DNA of 64,000 bases from Candidatus Vallotia laricis (GCF_020541325.1 NZ_CP047399.1:372001-436000), one strand, 5' to 3'. Positions 9,741 through 21,487 are shown, counted from the stretch's first letter. The notes: a model not told the origin generated them from the sequence alone. Numbers and translations are program-made.

Positions 9741-10232
9741 ATGCGATATATTATTTCTGTGCTTCTGGAGAACTCACCTGGTGCATTATCTAGAGTAGTC
9801 GGCTTATTCTCAGCGCGTGGCCACAATATTGAGACCCTAACTGTCGCTCCGACCGAAGACCGTTCTCTGTCGCGTATGACAATCATAACAATTGGCTCGG
9901 ACGAGGTAGTTCAACAGATCACGAAGCATTTAAACCGTCTGATCGAGGTGATAAAAGTAATCAACTTAACTGAGGGAGCGCATATTGAGCGCGAGCTAAT
10001 GTTGATAAAAGTGCGGGCAGTTGGTAAAGAAAGAGATGAGATGAAAAGAATGTCAGACATCTTCCGCGGCCGCATTATTAATGTTACCGAAAAGACCTAT
10101 ACGATCGAATTAACGGGGGCTAGTGAAAAACTTGATGCATTTATCTCGGGGATTGATGCTACAGCAATCCTAGAGGTAGTGCGAACAGGCGGATCGTGTA
10201 TCGGACACGGCGAACGGATCCTCAAGATTTAA
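9741..10232 (+). CDS. ilvH: acetolactate synthase, small (regulatory) subunit
   Basis: IlvH activates IlvB and confers valine feedback inhibition. The first 75 residues form an ACT domain beginning MRYIISVLLENSPGALSRVVGLFSARG, including NIETLTVAPTED; the remaining C-terminal domain contains TEKTYTIELTG and the terminal IGHGERILKI. At 163 residues it is the standard size. An AGAGAAACAAG stretch before the ATG provides a moderate ribosome binding site. The 69-base spacer after ilvB is long for an operon of this type; a conserved 'ilvH RNA motif' is known from Betaproteobacteria at this position, but I cannot confirm its fold here by eye. Confidence 0.97.
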   Translation: MRYIISVLLENSPGALSRVVGLFSARGHNIETLTVAPTEDRSLSRMTIITIGSDEVVQQITKHLNRLIEVIKVINLTEGAHIERELMLIKVRAVGKERDEMKRMSDIFRGRIINVTEKTYTIELTGASEKLDAFISGIDATAILEVVRTGGSCIGHGERILKI

Positions 10233-10288
10233 CTTGCCTTAATGCCGCTATTTGAAGCGTAATACAAGATCAATAAATACCGAATTGA

Positions 10289-11329
<1,041 letters not shown>

Positions 11330-11379
11330 ATAGTGACTTCTCTATATAGAGACGATTGCGCATATATTATGGGGTGTGT

Positions 11380-11404
11380 CGTGCCCGTCCGTATCGCGGG
11401 CACG
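11380..11404 (+). terminator. hairpin after ilvC
   Basis: CGTGCCCG (11380-11387) and CGGGCACG (11397-11404) form a perfect 8-bp GC-rich stem with a 9-base loop in the ilvC-psd spacer. No T tract follows (the next bases are ATCAGG), so it may be an mRNA 3'-end stabiliser or a weak Rho-independent terminator that separates ilvC from psd. The position between operon halves is what makes it plausible. Confidence 0.45.
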
Positions 11405-11448
11405 ATCAGGGTAATATCCCCCTTCTTCTTAGAACCGGCGTTCCCTAT

Positions 11449-12087
11449 ATGACTTATCCTCACCCGATTATTGCTCGTGAAGGTTGGCCTTTTATCGCGT
11501 TTGCATTCTTCGCAGCGCTACTAATTCATTCGTTTATGGGTTTTGGCTGGGCATGGCCTTTCTGGCTACTGAACCTATTAGTTATACAGTTTTTTTGGGA
11601 TCCTCAGCGTCCGGTACCGCAGCAGCCAAATGTAGTACTATGCCCGGCTGATGGGCGGATTATAAAAGTCGAAAATGCACATGATCCATACGCAAACCGA
11701 GACGCGCTGAAAATTAGTGTGTTTATGAGCGTGTTTAATGTTCATTCGCAGCGCTCCCCAATTGACGGTTCAGTGATTGATATTAAATATTTTCCGGGTG
11801 CTTATTTAAGAGCGGCAATCGACAAAGCATCGCTAGAAAACGAGCGAAACGCTATTATCCTACAGTCTCCAGACAATCATATCATCACCTCCGTTCAAGT
11901 AGCTGGATATCTTGCTCGGCGTATACTCTGTTACGTGAGTACGGGCGAGAATCTCGCCCGTGGGCAGCGTTATGGATTTATCCGATTTGGCTCTCGTGTA
12001 GATGTTTATCTACCATTAGGTAGTAAGCCAAGAGTGTCGATTGGTGAGAAGACGCAGGCGTCAACAACGATTTTGGCTGAGCTTTAA
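11449..12087 (+). CDS. psd: phosphatidylserine decarboxylase proenzyme
   Basis: Psd converts phosphatidylserine to phosphatidylethanolamine at the inner membrane. It is made as a proenzyme that cleaves itself at a Gly-Ser bond to create a pyruvoyl group; the [11 protein letters not shown] segment near residue 180 holds that site. A hydrophobic N-terminal segment ([19 protein letters not shown], then [15 protein letters not shown]) anchors it, followed by CPADGRI and the [14 protein letters not shown] motif. I chose the ATG at 11449 ([13 protein letters not shown]), giving 212 residues as in relatives; the open frame upstream to 11356 is not family-like. It is followed 19 bases later by pssA, the preceding step. 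Confidence 0.95.
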   Translation: MTYPHPIIAREGWPFIAFAFFAALLIHSFMGFGWAWPFWLLNLLVIQFFWDPQRPVPQQPNVVLCPADGRIIKVENAHDPYANRDALKISVFMSVFNVHSQRSPIDGSVIDIKYFPGAYLRAAIDKASLENERNAIILQSPDNHIITSVQVAGYLARRILCYVSTGENLARGQRYGFIRFGSRVDVYLPLGSKPRVSIGEKTQASTTILAEL

Positions 12088-12106
12088 GCATCGCGAGGAG
12101 TGCTTG

Positions 12107-13072
12107 ATGACTCGTTTCAAACTGCGAGGCCCCGATGTAGAAAGGCTTCGACCGGAGAGGCTATTCCGGCATAACCGCACAGTACAGGAGCGGATAGCGC
12201 GACGTAGTTTGCGAATAGCTCGCCAACAATTATTGCGCAAACGCAGCGTCTACCTTTTGCCTAATGCATTTACAACTGCTGCATTGTTTTGCGGTTTTTT
12301 CTCTGTCGTTCAAGCGATGAACGTACGATTTGAAATCGCTGCTATCGCGATCTTCGTCGCCATGGTTTTGGATGGTATGGACGGCCGTGTTGCGCGTATG
12401 ACGCATACACAAAGTGCGTTCGGCGAGCAGTTCGATAGTCTATCTGACATGGTATCTTTTGGTGTTGCTCCATCATTAGTGATGTATGAATGGGCGCTTA
12501 AGGACCTCGGCCGTTTGGGGTGGATAGCCTCGTTTATCTACTGTGCTGGCGCTGCGCTGCGCTTAGCGCGCTTCAATACAAATATTAGCGTACTAAATAA
12601 TCGCTATTTTCAGGGTCTACCCAGTCCTGCTGCCGCAGCACTAGTAGCGGGTTTTCTATGGCTAGCAACCGATAATCGAGTGCCACTTAAGCATGAATGC
12701 CTACTTTGGGTTGCGTTTAGCTTGACGATCTACGCCGGCGTTACTATGGTCTCTAATGCGCCTTTTTACAGCGGCAAAGCGCTGGACATCCGACATCGAG
12801 TACCATTTACAGCAGTACTGTTAGTTGTAGTTGCATTTGTTCTAATTTCCTCCGATCCCCCGCTGATTCTATTCTGCTTGTTCATATTATACGGCCTGTC
12901 CGGGTATGCACTATGGATATGGCAAGCTATATCGCATAAGCTCAATCTAAGCAGGTCCGATATAGCTAAGCTAGGTAGCTATGAACACCTTACCAACCAG
13001 GAGTCAGATAGGGGGCGCACACTAGAAAGATCTTTTTCGAAAAAGCATATTATAAACGGGGGTAGGGGATAA
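12107..13072 (+). CDS. pssA: CDP-diacylglycerol-serine O-phosphatidyltransferase
   Basis: PssA makes phosphatidylserine from CDP-diacylglycerol and serine, feeding Psd just upstream. The CDP-alcohol phosphatidyltransferase signature (D-G-x2-A-R-x8-G-x3-D-x3-D) is present as DGMDGRVARMTHTQSAFGEQFDSLSD. Several membrane segments follow. The start at 12107 is fixed by GAGGAG six bases upstream; the longer open frame from 12041 overlaps psd and is rejected. The first 50 residues are unusually arginine-rich (RHNRTVQERIARRSLRIARQ), a cytoplasmic basic extension. The C-terminal 40 residues are variable. A GU-containing 8-bp hairpin at 13088-13114 may end the transcript. Confidence 0.94.
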   Translation: MTRFKLRGPDVERLRPERLFRHNRTVQERIARRSLRIARQQLLRKRSVYLLPNAFTTAALFCGFFSVVQAMNVRFEIAAIAIFVAMVLDGMDGRVARMTHTQSAFGEQFDSLSDMVSFGVAPSLVMYEWALKDLGRLGWIASFIYCAGAALRLARFNTNISVLNNRYFQGLPSPAAAALVAGFLWLATDNRVPLKHECLLWVAFSLTIYAGVTMVSNAPFYSGKALDIRHRVPFTAVLLVVVAFVLISSDPPLILFCLFILYGLSGYALWIWQAISHKLNLSRSDIAKLGSYEHLTNQESDRGRTLERSFSKKHIINGGRG

Positions 13073-13334
13073 TAAGCGGTATACGGATGAGTGGTTATAG
13101 TAATAGACTACTCACCGATAGTGCAGTTAAGCCTCGTTGTACTTTGGCTAAATTGACGCTATAGTCGTCTGAATAAATATGGCTGCAAGGCTTCACCATC
13201 TCTGACGGTTAGCGCATCTATCGCGCCGAATTGATTTCGACCTCACTTAGTTTCTCCTATTTGGCGTTACTTTCGTTGGTGCCGACAGATAATGTTGTTG
13301 CTTACCCACCACTGATTCGAGTCCGGAGACTGAC

Positions 13335-14879
13335 ATGGCAGATAAGTTGATCATATTCGATACGACATTACGTGATGGCGAGCAATCGCCGGGTGCTTCG
13401 ATGAGGAAGGAAGAAAAAATCCGAATTGCGCGACAACTTGAGCGTATGAAAGTAGATGTAATCGAGGCAGGCTTCGCGGCTAGTTCGCATGGGGATTTCG
13501 ACGCGATTCAAACAATTGCTTCGCAGGTTAAAGATAGCGTAGTCTGTTCTCTAGCACGCGCTAATAATAAAGATATCACGTGTGCAGCTGAGGCGCTGAA
13601 GCCGGCCGGGCATTTTAGGATTCATACCTTTATTGCGACGTCGGCACTGCATATGGAAAAGAAGTTGCGTATGACGCCAAAGCAGGTATATGAACAAGCA
13701 CGTCTTGCAGTGCGTTTTGCCAGACGGTTTACGGATGATATCGAGTTTTCATCTGAGGATGGTAGCCGCTCAGATATAGATTTTCTATGCCGAGTACTCG
13801 AAGTAGTGATCAAAGAGGGTGCGACTACCATTAATATTCCGGATACTGTTGGCTATGCAGTACCGGATGGCTATGCGGCGTTGATTCGGGGGATTCGGGA
13901 ACGAATACCAAATTCAGATAAGGCGGTGTTCTCAGTGCATTGCCACAATGATTTGGGCATGGCGGTTGCGAACTCGCTAGCGGCGGTGAGGCTGGGCGGA
14001 GCACGGCAGATTGAGTGCACCGTAAACGGTCTTGGAGAGCGCGCTGGAAACACTGCACTAGAAGAGGTAGTAATGGCAGTAAAGACCCGCCGCGATTACT
14101 TTGGGTTAGAAGTGCGTATTGATACGACGCAAATTGTTCCTACCTCTAAGCTGGTGTCTCAGACGACAGGTTTCGTAGTGCAACCAAATAAAGCTGTGGT
14201 AGGAGCTAACGCATTTGCGCATACATCAGGAATTCATCAAGATGGAGTACTTAAGGCACGGGATACGTACGAGATAATGCGCGCAGAAGATGTGGGCTGG
14301 AACGCAAATAAAATTGTGCTTGGTAAGCTGTCAGGCCGAAATGCTTTCAAACAGCGTCTGCAGGAATTAAGGGTAGTATTAGATAGTGAGGCAGAACTAA
14401 ATAGCGCTTTCGCGCGCTTTAAAGAACTAGCCGATCGCAAAGCGGAGATTTTCGATGAGGATATTTTATCAATTCTTAGCCAGGAAGCGAATGCCGTTCT
14501 TGATCATGAGACCTATCGATTTGTCTCTTTGTCGCAACATTCGGAAACTGGTGAGCGACCGCCCGCAAAGGTAGTATTTGCTATCAATGGTAGCGAGACA
14601 ATCGGCGAGGCGTACGGGAATGGACCGGTTGATGCAACACTGCATGCAATCGAGTCTCGAATTAATAGTGGTGCAGAATTAATACTGTATTCAGTTAATG
14701 CGATTACGACAGGCACGCAGGCGCAAGGCGAGGTGACTGTTCGCCTATCTAAAGCGGGGCGTATCGTCAATGGCGTTGGCACCGACCTAGATATCGTGGC
14801 TGCTTCTGCAAAGGCTTATATTGCGGCGCTTAATAAGCTTAGTTCAAGCTCTGAAAGGCTTAACCCACAATGCTCGTAA
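13335..14879 (+). CDS. leuA: 2-isopropylmalate synthase
   Basis: LeuA condenses 2-ketoisovalerate and acetyl-CoA, the committed step to leucine. The catalytic TIM barrel begins [18 protein letters not shown] (about residues 6-23) with the metal-binding [11 protein letters not shown] near residue 200 and NGLGERAGN shortly after. [15 protein letters not shown] marks the linker, and the C-terminal regulatory domain (about 390-505) that normally mediates leucine inhibition is intact. At 514 residues it is full length. An ACTGAC sequence precedes the start with only a weak ribosome binding site. leuCDB lie 37 kb away, as in the secondary-replicon cluster of free-living Burkholderia. Confidence 0.97.
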   Translation: MADKLIIFDTTLRDGEQSPGASMRKEEKIRIARQLERMKVDVIEAGFAASSHGDFDAIQTIASQVKDSVVCSLARANNKDITCAAEALKPAGHFRIHTFIATSALHMEKKLRMTPKQVYEQARLAVRFARRFTDDIEFSSEDGSRSDIDFLCRVLEVVIKEGATTINIPDTVGYAVPDGYAALIRGIRERIPNSDKAVFSVHCHNDLGMAVANSLAAVRLGGARQIECTVNGLGERAGNTALEEVVMAVKTRRDYFGLEVRIDTTQIVPTSKLVSQTTGFVVQPNKAVVGANAFAHTSGIHQDGVLKARDTYEIMRAEDVGWNANKIVLGKLSGRNAFKQRLQELRVVLDSEAELNSAFARFKELADRKAEIFDEDILSILSQEANAVLDHETYRFVSLSQHSETGERPPAKVVFAINGSETIGEAYGNGPVDATLHAIESRINSGAELILYSVNAITTGTQAQGEVTVRLSKAGRIVNGVGTDLDIVAASAKAYIAALNKLSSSSERLNPQCS

Positions 14880-16237
14880 GTCGTCCTCTGACACACCCAT
14901 CTACCTCTATCTGCTGCTATGAGTACCTTGGATGGACGCCCTAGGTACCAGAGCGTACGTTACAAATAAGAGAGGAACGCTGACTTTTTTGATGACCAAA
15001 GTGGAAGTAATGCCTATAGTATTTGGCATCACTATCTACGTAATAATAGACTGTGCATTTCCGATTTATTCTAACCTTGTTCAAGCGTACTTAAATATTT
15101 TTTTATCTACTTTTAATCTTCATTTTGTGAAATTTTCTGTCCTACATTGCCAATCAAGTCTCCATAATTTTCTTGTACTAACGTACGTTAATCTTTATAG
15201 CAGTTTTCATTCACTAGATAAGTTGTCTACGCTTACTGCTTTCCTCTAAAATAGAAATTTATATATTTTGTGAGATATATTTTTTGCAAAATGACCTACG
15301 CTGTACAATCTGAATTGCTATAGTCGGCTAATATAAAACACTAATCTAAATCATGTAGCATTAGCATAGCTAAATCGATAGTAACTTATGTCTATCGCAT
15401 ATGCTTTATGTAAATAATGCGGTTGAATATGTTGATAACCCAATCAAAATTTTTTTATTTGACAATAATTAAAAAGAGAGGAATTTTGCTACAAGAAAAG
15501 ATGCTAATCTACAATCAATGATTGAATATAATGGGGGGGGCTTAAATAAGCGATAAGTCACCTAGATGGGTATAGATAAAGAAAATGGAATAGATTTGAA
15601 GCTGGCGCGAAGCTCTTAGCTATAGGTGCACAGCGTAAATGTAAGTTGTACGCTATGCGTATTAGGTGGTGGTAGTGCTTATATACTATAATCATGGTAT
15701 TATGATGTTGATTAAATCTTTCCAAGAATTTTCGAAATAAATGAAACAATCAGAATACCCTGAGTTCTACAGTCAATCCTATTATTCATTATTGACTAAT
15801 TACTTATTAGTCATATAGATATTAAATGAACATTTAACTAAGCTAACACAAAGTTAGTATCTTAAAAGATTTACTTACTTTCTAGTCTGGAAAATTTGAT
15901 AGTTTTCTAACTACACAGTAGCTTAATAAGAACCATAGAGGTAGTAGATTGACTAAACTTTAAGTGCTCAAGTAGTTTCTCGCTACATAGCACACATTAG
16001 CAGGTTCTAATCCGAAGTTTTACGTTGTTACCAAGTTACACTTTTGGCAATATCGGTTTAGATTGCAGAGTACGCAAATATAAGCAGTACAGATGCGCTG
16101 TATTCCACGCAGCACTCAAGCGCAGTATTCAGTCAATACATAGCTTAGTCTAGGCTATGTTAGAATTAGAGCCTTTCTATAAATACACGGCACGGCCTTT
16201 CTTCTGTGACCGCCTGTTGACTACAATAAAGAAAATT
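14880..16237. other. 1.36-kb AT-rich spacer
   Basis: Between leuA and rpsO no gene can be supported. A 105-codon frame at 14932-15249 is hydrophobic but low-complexity, lacks a ribosome binding site and resembles nothing I know. The spacer contains a G8 run at 15533-15540 and an 8-bp inverted repeat at 15793-15813 (TGACTAAT / ATTAGTCA). The rpsO promoter should lie in the last 150 bases; a TAGAAT at 16161-16166 is a possible -10 box with no good partner. Confidence 0.55.
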
Positions 16238-16507
16238 ATGTCTGTAGAAAATATTAATAAATCGAAAATTATCGCGCAATTTGCTAGTGGCACGAATGAC
16301 ACAGGTTCCACGGAAGTGCAAGTTGCGTTGCTCACGAGCCGTATTAACGAATTAACGGTGCATTTCAAGGCTCATATGAAGGATTACCACAGCCGTCGCG
16401 GTCTTCTGCGCATGGTGAGCCGCCGCCGCAAGCTGCTTGATTATCTCAAGGCTAAGGATGCCAATCGCTATCGTATTCTGATTCAGAAGCTGGGTCTACG
16501 CAAGTAA
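16238..16507 (+). CDS. rpsO: 30S ribosomal protein S15
   Basis: S15 binds 16S rRNA in the central domain and nucleates assembly of the small-subunit platform. The 89-residue product starts [18 protein letters not shown] and contains the conserved [21 protein letters not shown] and HHSRRGLL-like ([21 protein letters not shown]) segments, ending KLGLRK. The open frame extends to 16157, but the 27 extra residues are not part of S15, so I start at 16238. As usual it precedes pnp, with a strong terminator between. Confidence 0.97.
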   Translation: MSVENINKSKIIAQFASGTNDTGSTEVQVALLTSRINELTVHFKAHMKDYHSRRGLLRMVSRRRKLLDYLKAKDANRYRILIQKLGLRK

Positions 16508-16528
16508 GCATATTGATGAAAGATCTCT

Positions 16529-16566
16529 GCCTGCATCGGGTAACCTGATGCAGGCATTTTATTTAG
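16529..16566 (+). terminator. Rho-independent terminator after rpsO
   Basis: GCCTGCATC (16529-16537) pairs with GATGCAGGC (16547-16555), and the inner bases GGG/CCT extend the stem to about 12 bp around a TAA loop. It is followed immediately by ATTTTATTTA. This is a textbook intrinsic terminator 21 bases after the rpsO stop codon; in related bacteria some read-through into pnp occurs. Confidence 0.9.
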
Positions 16567-16761
16567 CGTTTCTATAACGCGTTCCGTACGCCCTCGTGCG
16601 ACCGTCTGGCAACAAGACAGAGTCTTATGTTATTCCTTGGTAGCAGGGTTTTGCTATCTCGCCTAAATAATAATACTCCCCTGTTTTCAGCGTCTGACAG
16701 CGGTTAAGGAACGGTCGATAGACTAGCCGCGTATAAGCGCGGTGTCTTGAAGGAATAAAAA

Positions 16762-18906
16762 ATGTTTAATAAGATTATTAAAGAATTTCAGTGGGGTCAG
16801 CATAAGTTCCGCCTGGAAACAGGCGAGATCGCTCGTCAAGCAAGCGGCGCAGTTCTTGTTAATGTTGAGGATACCGTCGTGCTTGCGACAGTGGTGGCGA
16901 CTAGAGAAGCCAAGTCAGAACAAAACTTTTTTCCACTGACAGTAGATTATATCGAGAAGACATATGCAGCTGGTAAGATTCCAGGCAGCTTCTTTCGTCG
17001 AGAAGGCCGCCCCTCCGAGAGCGAGACGATGATTGCTCGGCTAATCGACCGCCCGTTGCGTCCGCTGTTCCCGGAGGGATTCTATAATGAAGTGCAGGTA
17101 GTAATCCATGTTCTATCAATTAATCCAGATATTCCAGCGGATATTCCATCAATGATTGGTGCATCAGCAGCGTTAGCGATCTCTGGTATTCCATTCAATG
17201 GACCAATCGGCGCGTCGCGAGTCGCTTATATCGATAGTCAATTTGTACTTAATCCAACGCGTTTGCAGCTTAACGAATCGAAGCTAGATTTAGTAGTTGC
17301 AGGCACCGAGTGCGCTGTGCTCATGGTTGAGTCTGAAGCAGATCAGTTGCCAGAGGAAGTAATGCTGAACGCGGTTATGTTTGGGCATAGGCAAATGCAG
17401 GTAGCAATAGATGCAATCCATGACCTTGTTAGAGAAGGGGGTAAACCTACATGGGATTGGCGTCCAGAGCTGCAGAACCAAGCAATAATTGCAAGCGTGA
17501 CAGAGTTAGCTCTAACTAAGTTAGAGGCGGCATATCAGATACCACAGAAACAACAACGTTCAGCCAAACTAAAAGAAATATATGCATCTGTTAGAGAGAA
17601 ACTGGCCGAATATACCTGGATGGCTAGCACTAATGTCGAGATAGTCGATCGAATCTTATTCGATCTTGAGGCGAAGATCGTTCGTGGTCAGATCTTGAGT
17701 GGTGAACCACGTATTGACGGCCGCGACACACGCACCGTGCGTCCGATTGAAATCCGGACCGGGATATTGCCACGCACACACGGCTCAGCACTGTTTAGTC
17801 GGGGTGAAACTCAAGCACTGGTAGTAGCTACTCTGGGTACGAGGGGTGATGAGCAAATAATCGATGCAATTGAGGGCGAATATCGTGAACGGTTTATATT
17901 ACACTATAATATGCCACCATTCGCGACCGGAGAAATAGGTCGCGTTGGATCGCCGAAGCGCCGAGAGATCGGTCACGGGCGGCTTGCTAAGCGCGCGCTT
18001 GCTTCATGTCTAGTGAGCGATAATGAGTTTAGTTATACGATTCGGGTTGTATCTGAGATTACTGAGTCGAATGGCTCATCATCGATGGCCTCCGTGTGTG
18101 GCGCCTCTTTAGCGCTGATGGACGCAGGTGTACCTATGAAGGCTCACGTAGCAGGCATTGCGATGGGACTAATCCTGGAGGGCAATAAGTTCGCGGTATT
18201 AACTGATATCCTGGGCGATGAAGATCATCTTGGCGATATGGACTTTAAAGTGGCAGGTACCGCACAAGGTATTACCGCGCTGCAGATGGATATAAAAATA
18301 CAGGGCATTACGAAAGAAATTATGCAAGTCGCCCTTGCGCAAGCGAAAGAAGGGCGCTTGCATATCCTAGATAAGATGATTTCGGTAGTACCGTCGACAA
18401 ATACACAGTTGTCGCAGTTCGCGCCGCGGATGATCGCAATCAAAATTAATCCGGAAAAGATTCGCGATGTAATCGGAAAGGGTGGTTCGGTAATCCGTAT
18501 GCTTACAGAGGAAACTAAAACAACGATTGATATCTCTGACGACGGTATTGTAACTATCTCCAGCACAAGCTCCGAGGGACTAGCCGAGGCAAAAAAACGA
18601 ATTGAGAATATCGCAGCAGAAGTAGAAGTCGGCCAAATCTATGAAGGTGCAATCTTGAAACTTTTAGATTTTGGTGCAATCGTGAATATTCTGCCAGGCC
18701 GTGATGGACTACTGCATATTTCTGAGATTGCAAACGAGCGGATTAAGGATATTAATGATTATCTAAAAGAGGGTCAGCACATAAAAGTTAAAGTGATCCA
18801 GACCGATGAGAAAGGCCGCATACGATTATCTGCAAAAGCCTTGCTTAATGAAGTTCCAACGCCATTACCTAGAGCGCCCGTGATATCCCCGGAAAATCTA
18901 GGTTAA
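16762..18906 (+). CDS. pnp: polyribonucleotide nucleotidyltransferase (PNPase)
   Basis: PNPase degrades RNA 3' to 5' by phosphorolysis and can add tails in reverse. Two RNase PH domains are present: the first begins [21 protein letters not shown], the second contains [27 protein letters not shown] and the catalytic [19 protein letters not shown] domain with [15 protein letters not shown] (about 570-585) and an S1 domain with [12 protein letters not shown] (about 650-660) close the protein. Length 714 is standard. The start follows GAAGGAAT. A short CCGCG/CGCGG hairpin sits in the leader at 16727-16742; PNPase leaders are self-regulated in other bacteria, which is only suggestive here. Confidence 0.98.
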   Translation: MFNKIIKEFQWGQHKFRLETGEIARQASGAVLVNVEDTVVLATVVATREAKSEQNFFPLTVDYIEKTYAAGKIPGSFFRREGRPSESETMIARLIDRPLRPLFPEGFYNEVQVVIHVLSINPDIPADIPSMIGASAALAISGIPFNGPIGASRVAYIDSQFVLNPTRLQLNESKLDLVVAGTECAVLMVESEADQLPEEVMLNAVMFGHRQMQVAIDAIHDLVREGGKPTWDWRPELQNQAIIASVTELALTKLEAAYQIPQKQQRSAKLKEIYASVREKLAEYTWMASTNVEIVDRILFDLEAKIVRGQILSGEPRIDGRDTRTVRPIEIRTGILPRTHGSALFSRGETQALVVATLGTRGDEQIIDAIEGEYRERFILHYNMPPFATGEIGRVGSPKRREIGHGRLAKRALASCLVSDNEFSYTIRVVSEITESNGSSSMASVCGASLALMDAGVPMKAHVAGIAMGLILEGNKFAVLTDILGDEDHLGDMDFKVAGTAQGITALQMDIKIQGITKEIMQVALAQAKEGRLHILDKMISVVPSTNTQLSQFAPRMIAIKINPEKIRDVIGKGGSVIRMLTEETKTTIDISDDGIVTISSTSSEGLAEAKKRIENIAAEVEVGQIYEGAILKLLDFGAIVNILPGRDGLLHISEIANERIKDINDYLKEGQHIKVKVIQTDEKGRIRLSAKALLNEVPTPLPRAPVISPENLG

Positions 18907-18936
18907 CTAACTACAAGGTAATAGGTAGATTCATAG

Positions 18937-18974
18937 AGCCGGAGTGTTATATGCACTACCGGCTGTTTTTTATT
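18937..18974 (+). terminator. Rho-independent terminator after pnp
   Basis: AGCCGGAGTG (18937-18946) pairs with CACT-A-CCGGCT (18954-18964), one base bulged, and is followed by GTTTTTTATT. It lies 30 bases after the pnp stop codon and 43 bases before the qor start, so qor needs its own promoter or read-through. Confidence 0.88.
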
Positions 18975-19016
18975 AACCCTCTTTCGTCAACTAACAATTA
19001 TTCTAAATTATTCCGT

Positions 19017-20021
19017 ATGAAAGCGATCGAGATTACAGAATATGGTCCCCCTAATGTATTAAAAGTCACTGAACGCCCGATACCAGTACTCGAGCCCGGA
19101 GAAGTGCTAATTAAGGTTGCGGCATCCGGCGTGAATCGATCAGACATTTTTCAACGAAAAGGCAATTATCTAGTACCACCAGGAACCTCAGACATTCCCG
19201 GACTGGAAATTTCCGGCCAAATCGTTGATGGTGCCCTGGAGAGTGTCAGTAATCCGTTTAGCCTGAAGAATGGGCAACGCGTATGTGCTTTAACGCAAGG
19301 CGGCGGATACGCCGAGTATGCAACCGCGCCCCTTGTGCAGTGTTTACCCATACCAGTAGGATTATCAGATATTCAAGCTGCGTCATTGCCGGAGACGTTT
19401 TTTACCGTTTGGAGTAATGTATTCGATCGTGGTCGCCTTAGTACAGATGATAGTGGTAATAAAGAGACCTTATTAGTACAGGGCGGTTCCAGTGGAATTG
19501 GTGTAACAGCGATTCAGATGGCGCATGCGTTTGGTCATCCTGTATTTGCTACGGCCGGTAATGCACAAAAATGCGCCGCATGTGAATCTCTAGGAGCTAA
19601 GCGAGGGATTAACTACAAAACAGAGGACTTTGTTTCTGTTGTAAAGTCACTAACTCATAGCCGCGGAGTCGACGTAATCTTAGATATGGTGGGCGGCACA
19701 TATGTAGACCGAGAGTTAAGTTTGCTGGCTGATGGCGGTCGTATATTGCTGATCGCCCTTTTAGGGGGTGGTAAAGCGCAGATTAACCTAAGCGAGGTAT
19801 TGTGCCGCAGCTTAATATTAACTGGATCGATGCTTCGTCCACAACCGGCAGCTTTAAAAGCTGCCGTTGCTACGAAATTATACGAGCAAGTGTGGCCGCT
19901 AATCGAGCAAGGTGTGATCAAAACAGTAATTCATCGGGTGTTTCTAGCTGAGAATGCCGCCTCAGCGCATACGATGATGGAGATGGGAGAAAACATCGGG
20001 AAAATCGTACTTACCTGGTAA
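19017..20021 (+). CDS. qor: NAD(P)H:quinone oxidoreductase, zinc-independent MDR family
   Basis: This medium-chain dehydrogenase/reductase reduces quinones with NADPH. It starts MKAIEITEYGPPNVLKV; the open frame above (to 18951) runs through the pnp terminator and is rejected. The catalytic-domain segment AASGVNRSDIFQRKG is at about 40-54, and the nucleotide-binding domain has VQGGSSGIGVTAIQMA near 150. The zinc-binding cysteines of alcohol dehydrogenases are missing, as expected for quinone reductases. Length 334 is normal. It lies between pnp and tpiA, as I recall from Burkholderia. Confidence 0.9.
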   Translation: MKAIEITEYGPPNVLKVTERPIPVLEPGEVLIKVAASGVNRSDIFQRKGNYLVPPGTSDIPGLEISGQIVDGALESVSNPFSLKNGQRVCALTQGGGYAEYATAPLVQCLPIPVGLSDIQAASLPETFFTVWSNVFDRGRLSTDDSGNKETLLVQGGSSGIGVTAIQMAHAFGHPVFATAGNAQKCAACESLGAKRGINYKTEDFVSVVKSLTHSRGVDVILDMVGGTYVDRELSLLADGGRILLIALLGGGKAQINLSEVLCRSLILTGSMLRPQPAALKAAVATKLYEQVWPLIEQGVIKTVIHRVFLAENAASAHTMMEMGENIGKIVLTW

Positions 20022-20126
20022 AAATAGTAGGTTGATTGCTATCTGAACTATTCAGTATTTCAGTATAATTTACGTATCCTAGCAATTTTTATTGACTAAC
20101 ACTTGCGAGTTACAGGTACAAAACGT

Positions 20127-20918
20127 ATGTTGCATAAACAACGATCAAAACTTGTAGTTGGGAACTGGAAGATGCACGGATGCCTCTCCAGAAATGATGC
20201 TCTGCTACACGTATTAGCGCAACGCGAAGCAACCCTAGGACCGAAAGTGCAGCTCGCGGTATGTGTACCGTATCCATATCTCGCCCAAGCCCAGATGCGG
20301 CTTACAAGAACGTCAATCGCATATGGAGTACAGGATGTATCTGCGTATACGCATGGCGCGTATACGGGCGAGGTTTCTGCTCCGATGGTCGCTGAGTTTG
20401 GTGCGACGCTAGCGATTATCGGTCACTCTGAACGTCGTATATTTCATGCGGAATCCTCTATATTAGTGGCAGCGAAAGCACAACGCGCTCTCGAGGCTGG
20501 TATTACACCGATTATTTGTGTCGGCGAAACACTAGATGAGCGGCAGTCTGGTCAGACTAACAGCGTTGTACACACGCAGCTTAATGCTGTACTTAACGTG
20601 CTAGATAAAGCTGATGCGGCGAGACTAATTATCGCATACGAGCCGTTTTGGGCTATTGGTACGGGTCAAACCCCAACTCTACAACAGGTGCAGCCAGTTT
20701 ATGCTGCGATACGAGCTCAACTTATGGAAAAAGTAGATATATGTGTACCACTTTTATATGGGGGTAGTCTTAGGCCAGAGAATGCGCTGAAATTATTTTC
20801 TCAATCAGAGATTGATGGTGCTTTAATTGGTGCCGCATCACTATCCTCTAGCGATTTTCTTAAGATCGCTTCGGCTGCTAGCGAGGCACCATCCGATAAT
20901 TTAGGTTATTCTAAATGA
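20127..20918 (+). CDS. tpiA: triosephosphate isomerase
   Basis: TpiA interconverts dihydroxyacetone phosphate and glyceraldehyde 3-phosphate. Catalytic residues are visible: Lys in VVGNWKMHG (about residue 14), His in IIGHSERR (about 97) and Glu in AYEPFWAIGTGQTP (about 170), with the phosphate-binding YGGSLRPEN near the end. I start at the ATG at 20127 (263 residues); the open frame can also begin at a TTG at 20103. The stop codon overlaps the secG start (ATGA at 20915-20918), implying translational coupling. Confidence 0.95.
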   Translation: MLHKQRSKLVVGNWKMHGCLSRNDALLHVLAQREATLGPKVQLAVCVPYPYLAQAQMRLTRTSIAYGVQDVSAYTHGAYTGEVSAPMVAEFGATLAIIGHSERRIFHAESSILVAAKAQRALEAGITPIICVGETLDERQSGQTNSVVHTQLNAVLNVLDKADAARLIIAYEPFWAIGTGQTPTLQQVQPVYAAIRAQLMEKVDICVPLLYGGSLRPENALKLFSQSEIDGALIGAASLSSSDFLKIASAASEAPSDNLGYSK

Positions 20919-21325
20919 TGCACTTCTTATTTCTGAAGACATTCATTATCGTGGTGCAGATTCTGTCTGCGCTGGTCGTAATTGGGCTTGTCTTGCTGCA
21001 ACACGGTAAAGCCGCTGATATGGGTGTGGGGTTTAGTGGCGGAGCTTCGGGCAGTTTATTTGGCGCTAGCGGCTCAGTCGACTTCCTCTCGCGCACAACA
21101 GCGATTTTTGCTACTGTGTTCTTTACTAGCACGCTTTTTATAAGCATTCTAAGTGGTAGCTGTCCCTCAAAGATGCATAGAAAAGCTTTGTGGAGCGGTG
21201 AGGTGCCACTAGCAAAAATTGCCTCGAAAGAGAATATAGTACCGACACCTGGTACCGAGACGATTAGCGCCATCGAGGTACCCTCCAGAACCGCGTCTAC
21301 ATTGCAGTTTAATGTGCCAAAATAA
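20915..21325 (+). CDS. secG: preprotein translocase subunit SecG
   Basis: SecG is a small inner-membrane partner of SecYE that aids protein export. It has two membrane helices (FIIVVQILSALVVIGLVLLQ and a second at TTAIFATVFFTSTLFISIL) separated by the signature HGKAADMGVGFSGGASGSLFG. The first half matches the family closely; the C-terminal 55 residues are hydrophilic and poorly conserved. Length 136. A second ATG directly follows the first, so the exact start is ambiguous by one codon. It overlaps tpiA by four bases. Confidence 0.93.
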   Translation: MMHFLFLKTFIIVVQILSALVVIGLVLLQHGKAADMGVGFSGGASGSLFGASGSVDFLSRTTAIFATVFFTSTLFISILSGSCPSKMHRKALWSGEVPLAKIASKENIVPTPGTETISAIEVPSRTASTLQFNVPK

Positions 21326-21373
21326 TATGAGATTAGTAGGATTATAGCGCATAGAAAAACGTACTTTTACACG

Positions 21374-21402
21374 TTGAACAAAAAACTTAACCCGGTTACA
21401 AT
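21374..21402 (+). promoter_or_regulatory. candidate sigma-70 promoter upstream of tRNA-Leu
   Basis: TTGAAC at 21374-21379 and TACAAT at 21397-21402 are separated by 17 bases, close to the sigma-70 consensus in boxes and spacing. It lies about 85 bases before the tRNA gene and could drive the tRNA alone or with the nuo operon. Confidence 0.5.
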
Positions 21403-21487
21403 TAAGAAATTAAGACATCAAGTATCTTTGCGGTAACAGTGGTAATAACAAGCTAACGTTACAACTATCCTCACATATTATAATAGT

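Noticed and set aside
14932-15249. 105-codon hydrophobic open frame after leuA
   Set aside because: Low complexity, AT-driven codon content, no ribosome binding site, no family resemblance; likely chance in AT-rich DNA.
21479-21484. TATAAT just before tRNA-Leu
   Set aside because: Only three bases upstream of the mature tRNA 5' end, so it cannot be the -10 box of that transcript; the TTGAAC/TACAAT pair upstream is better.
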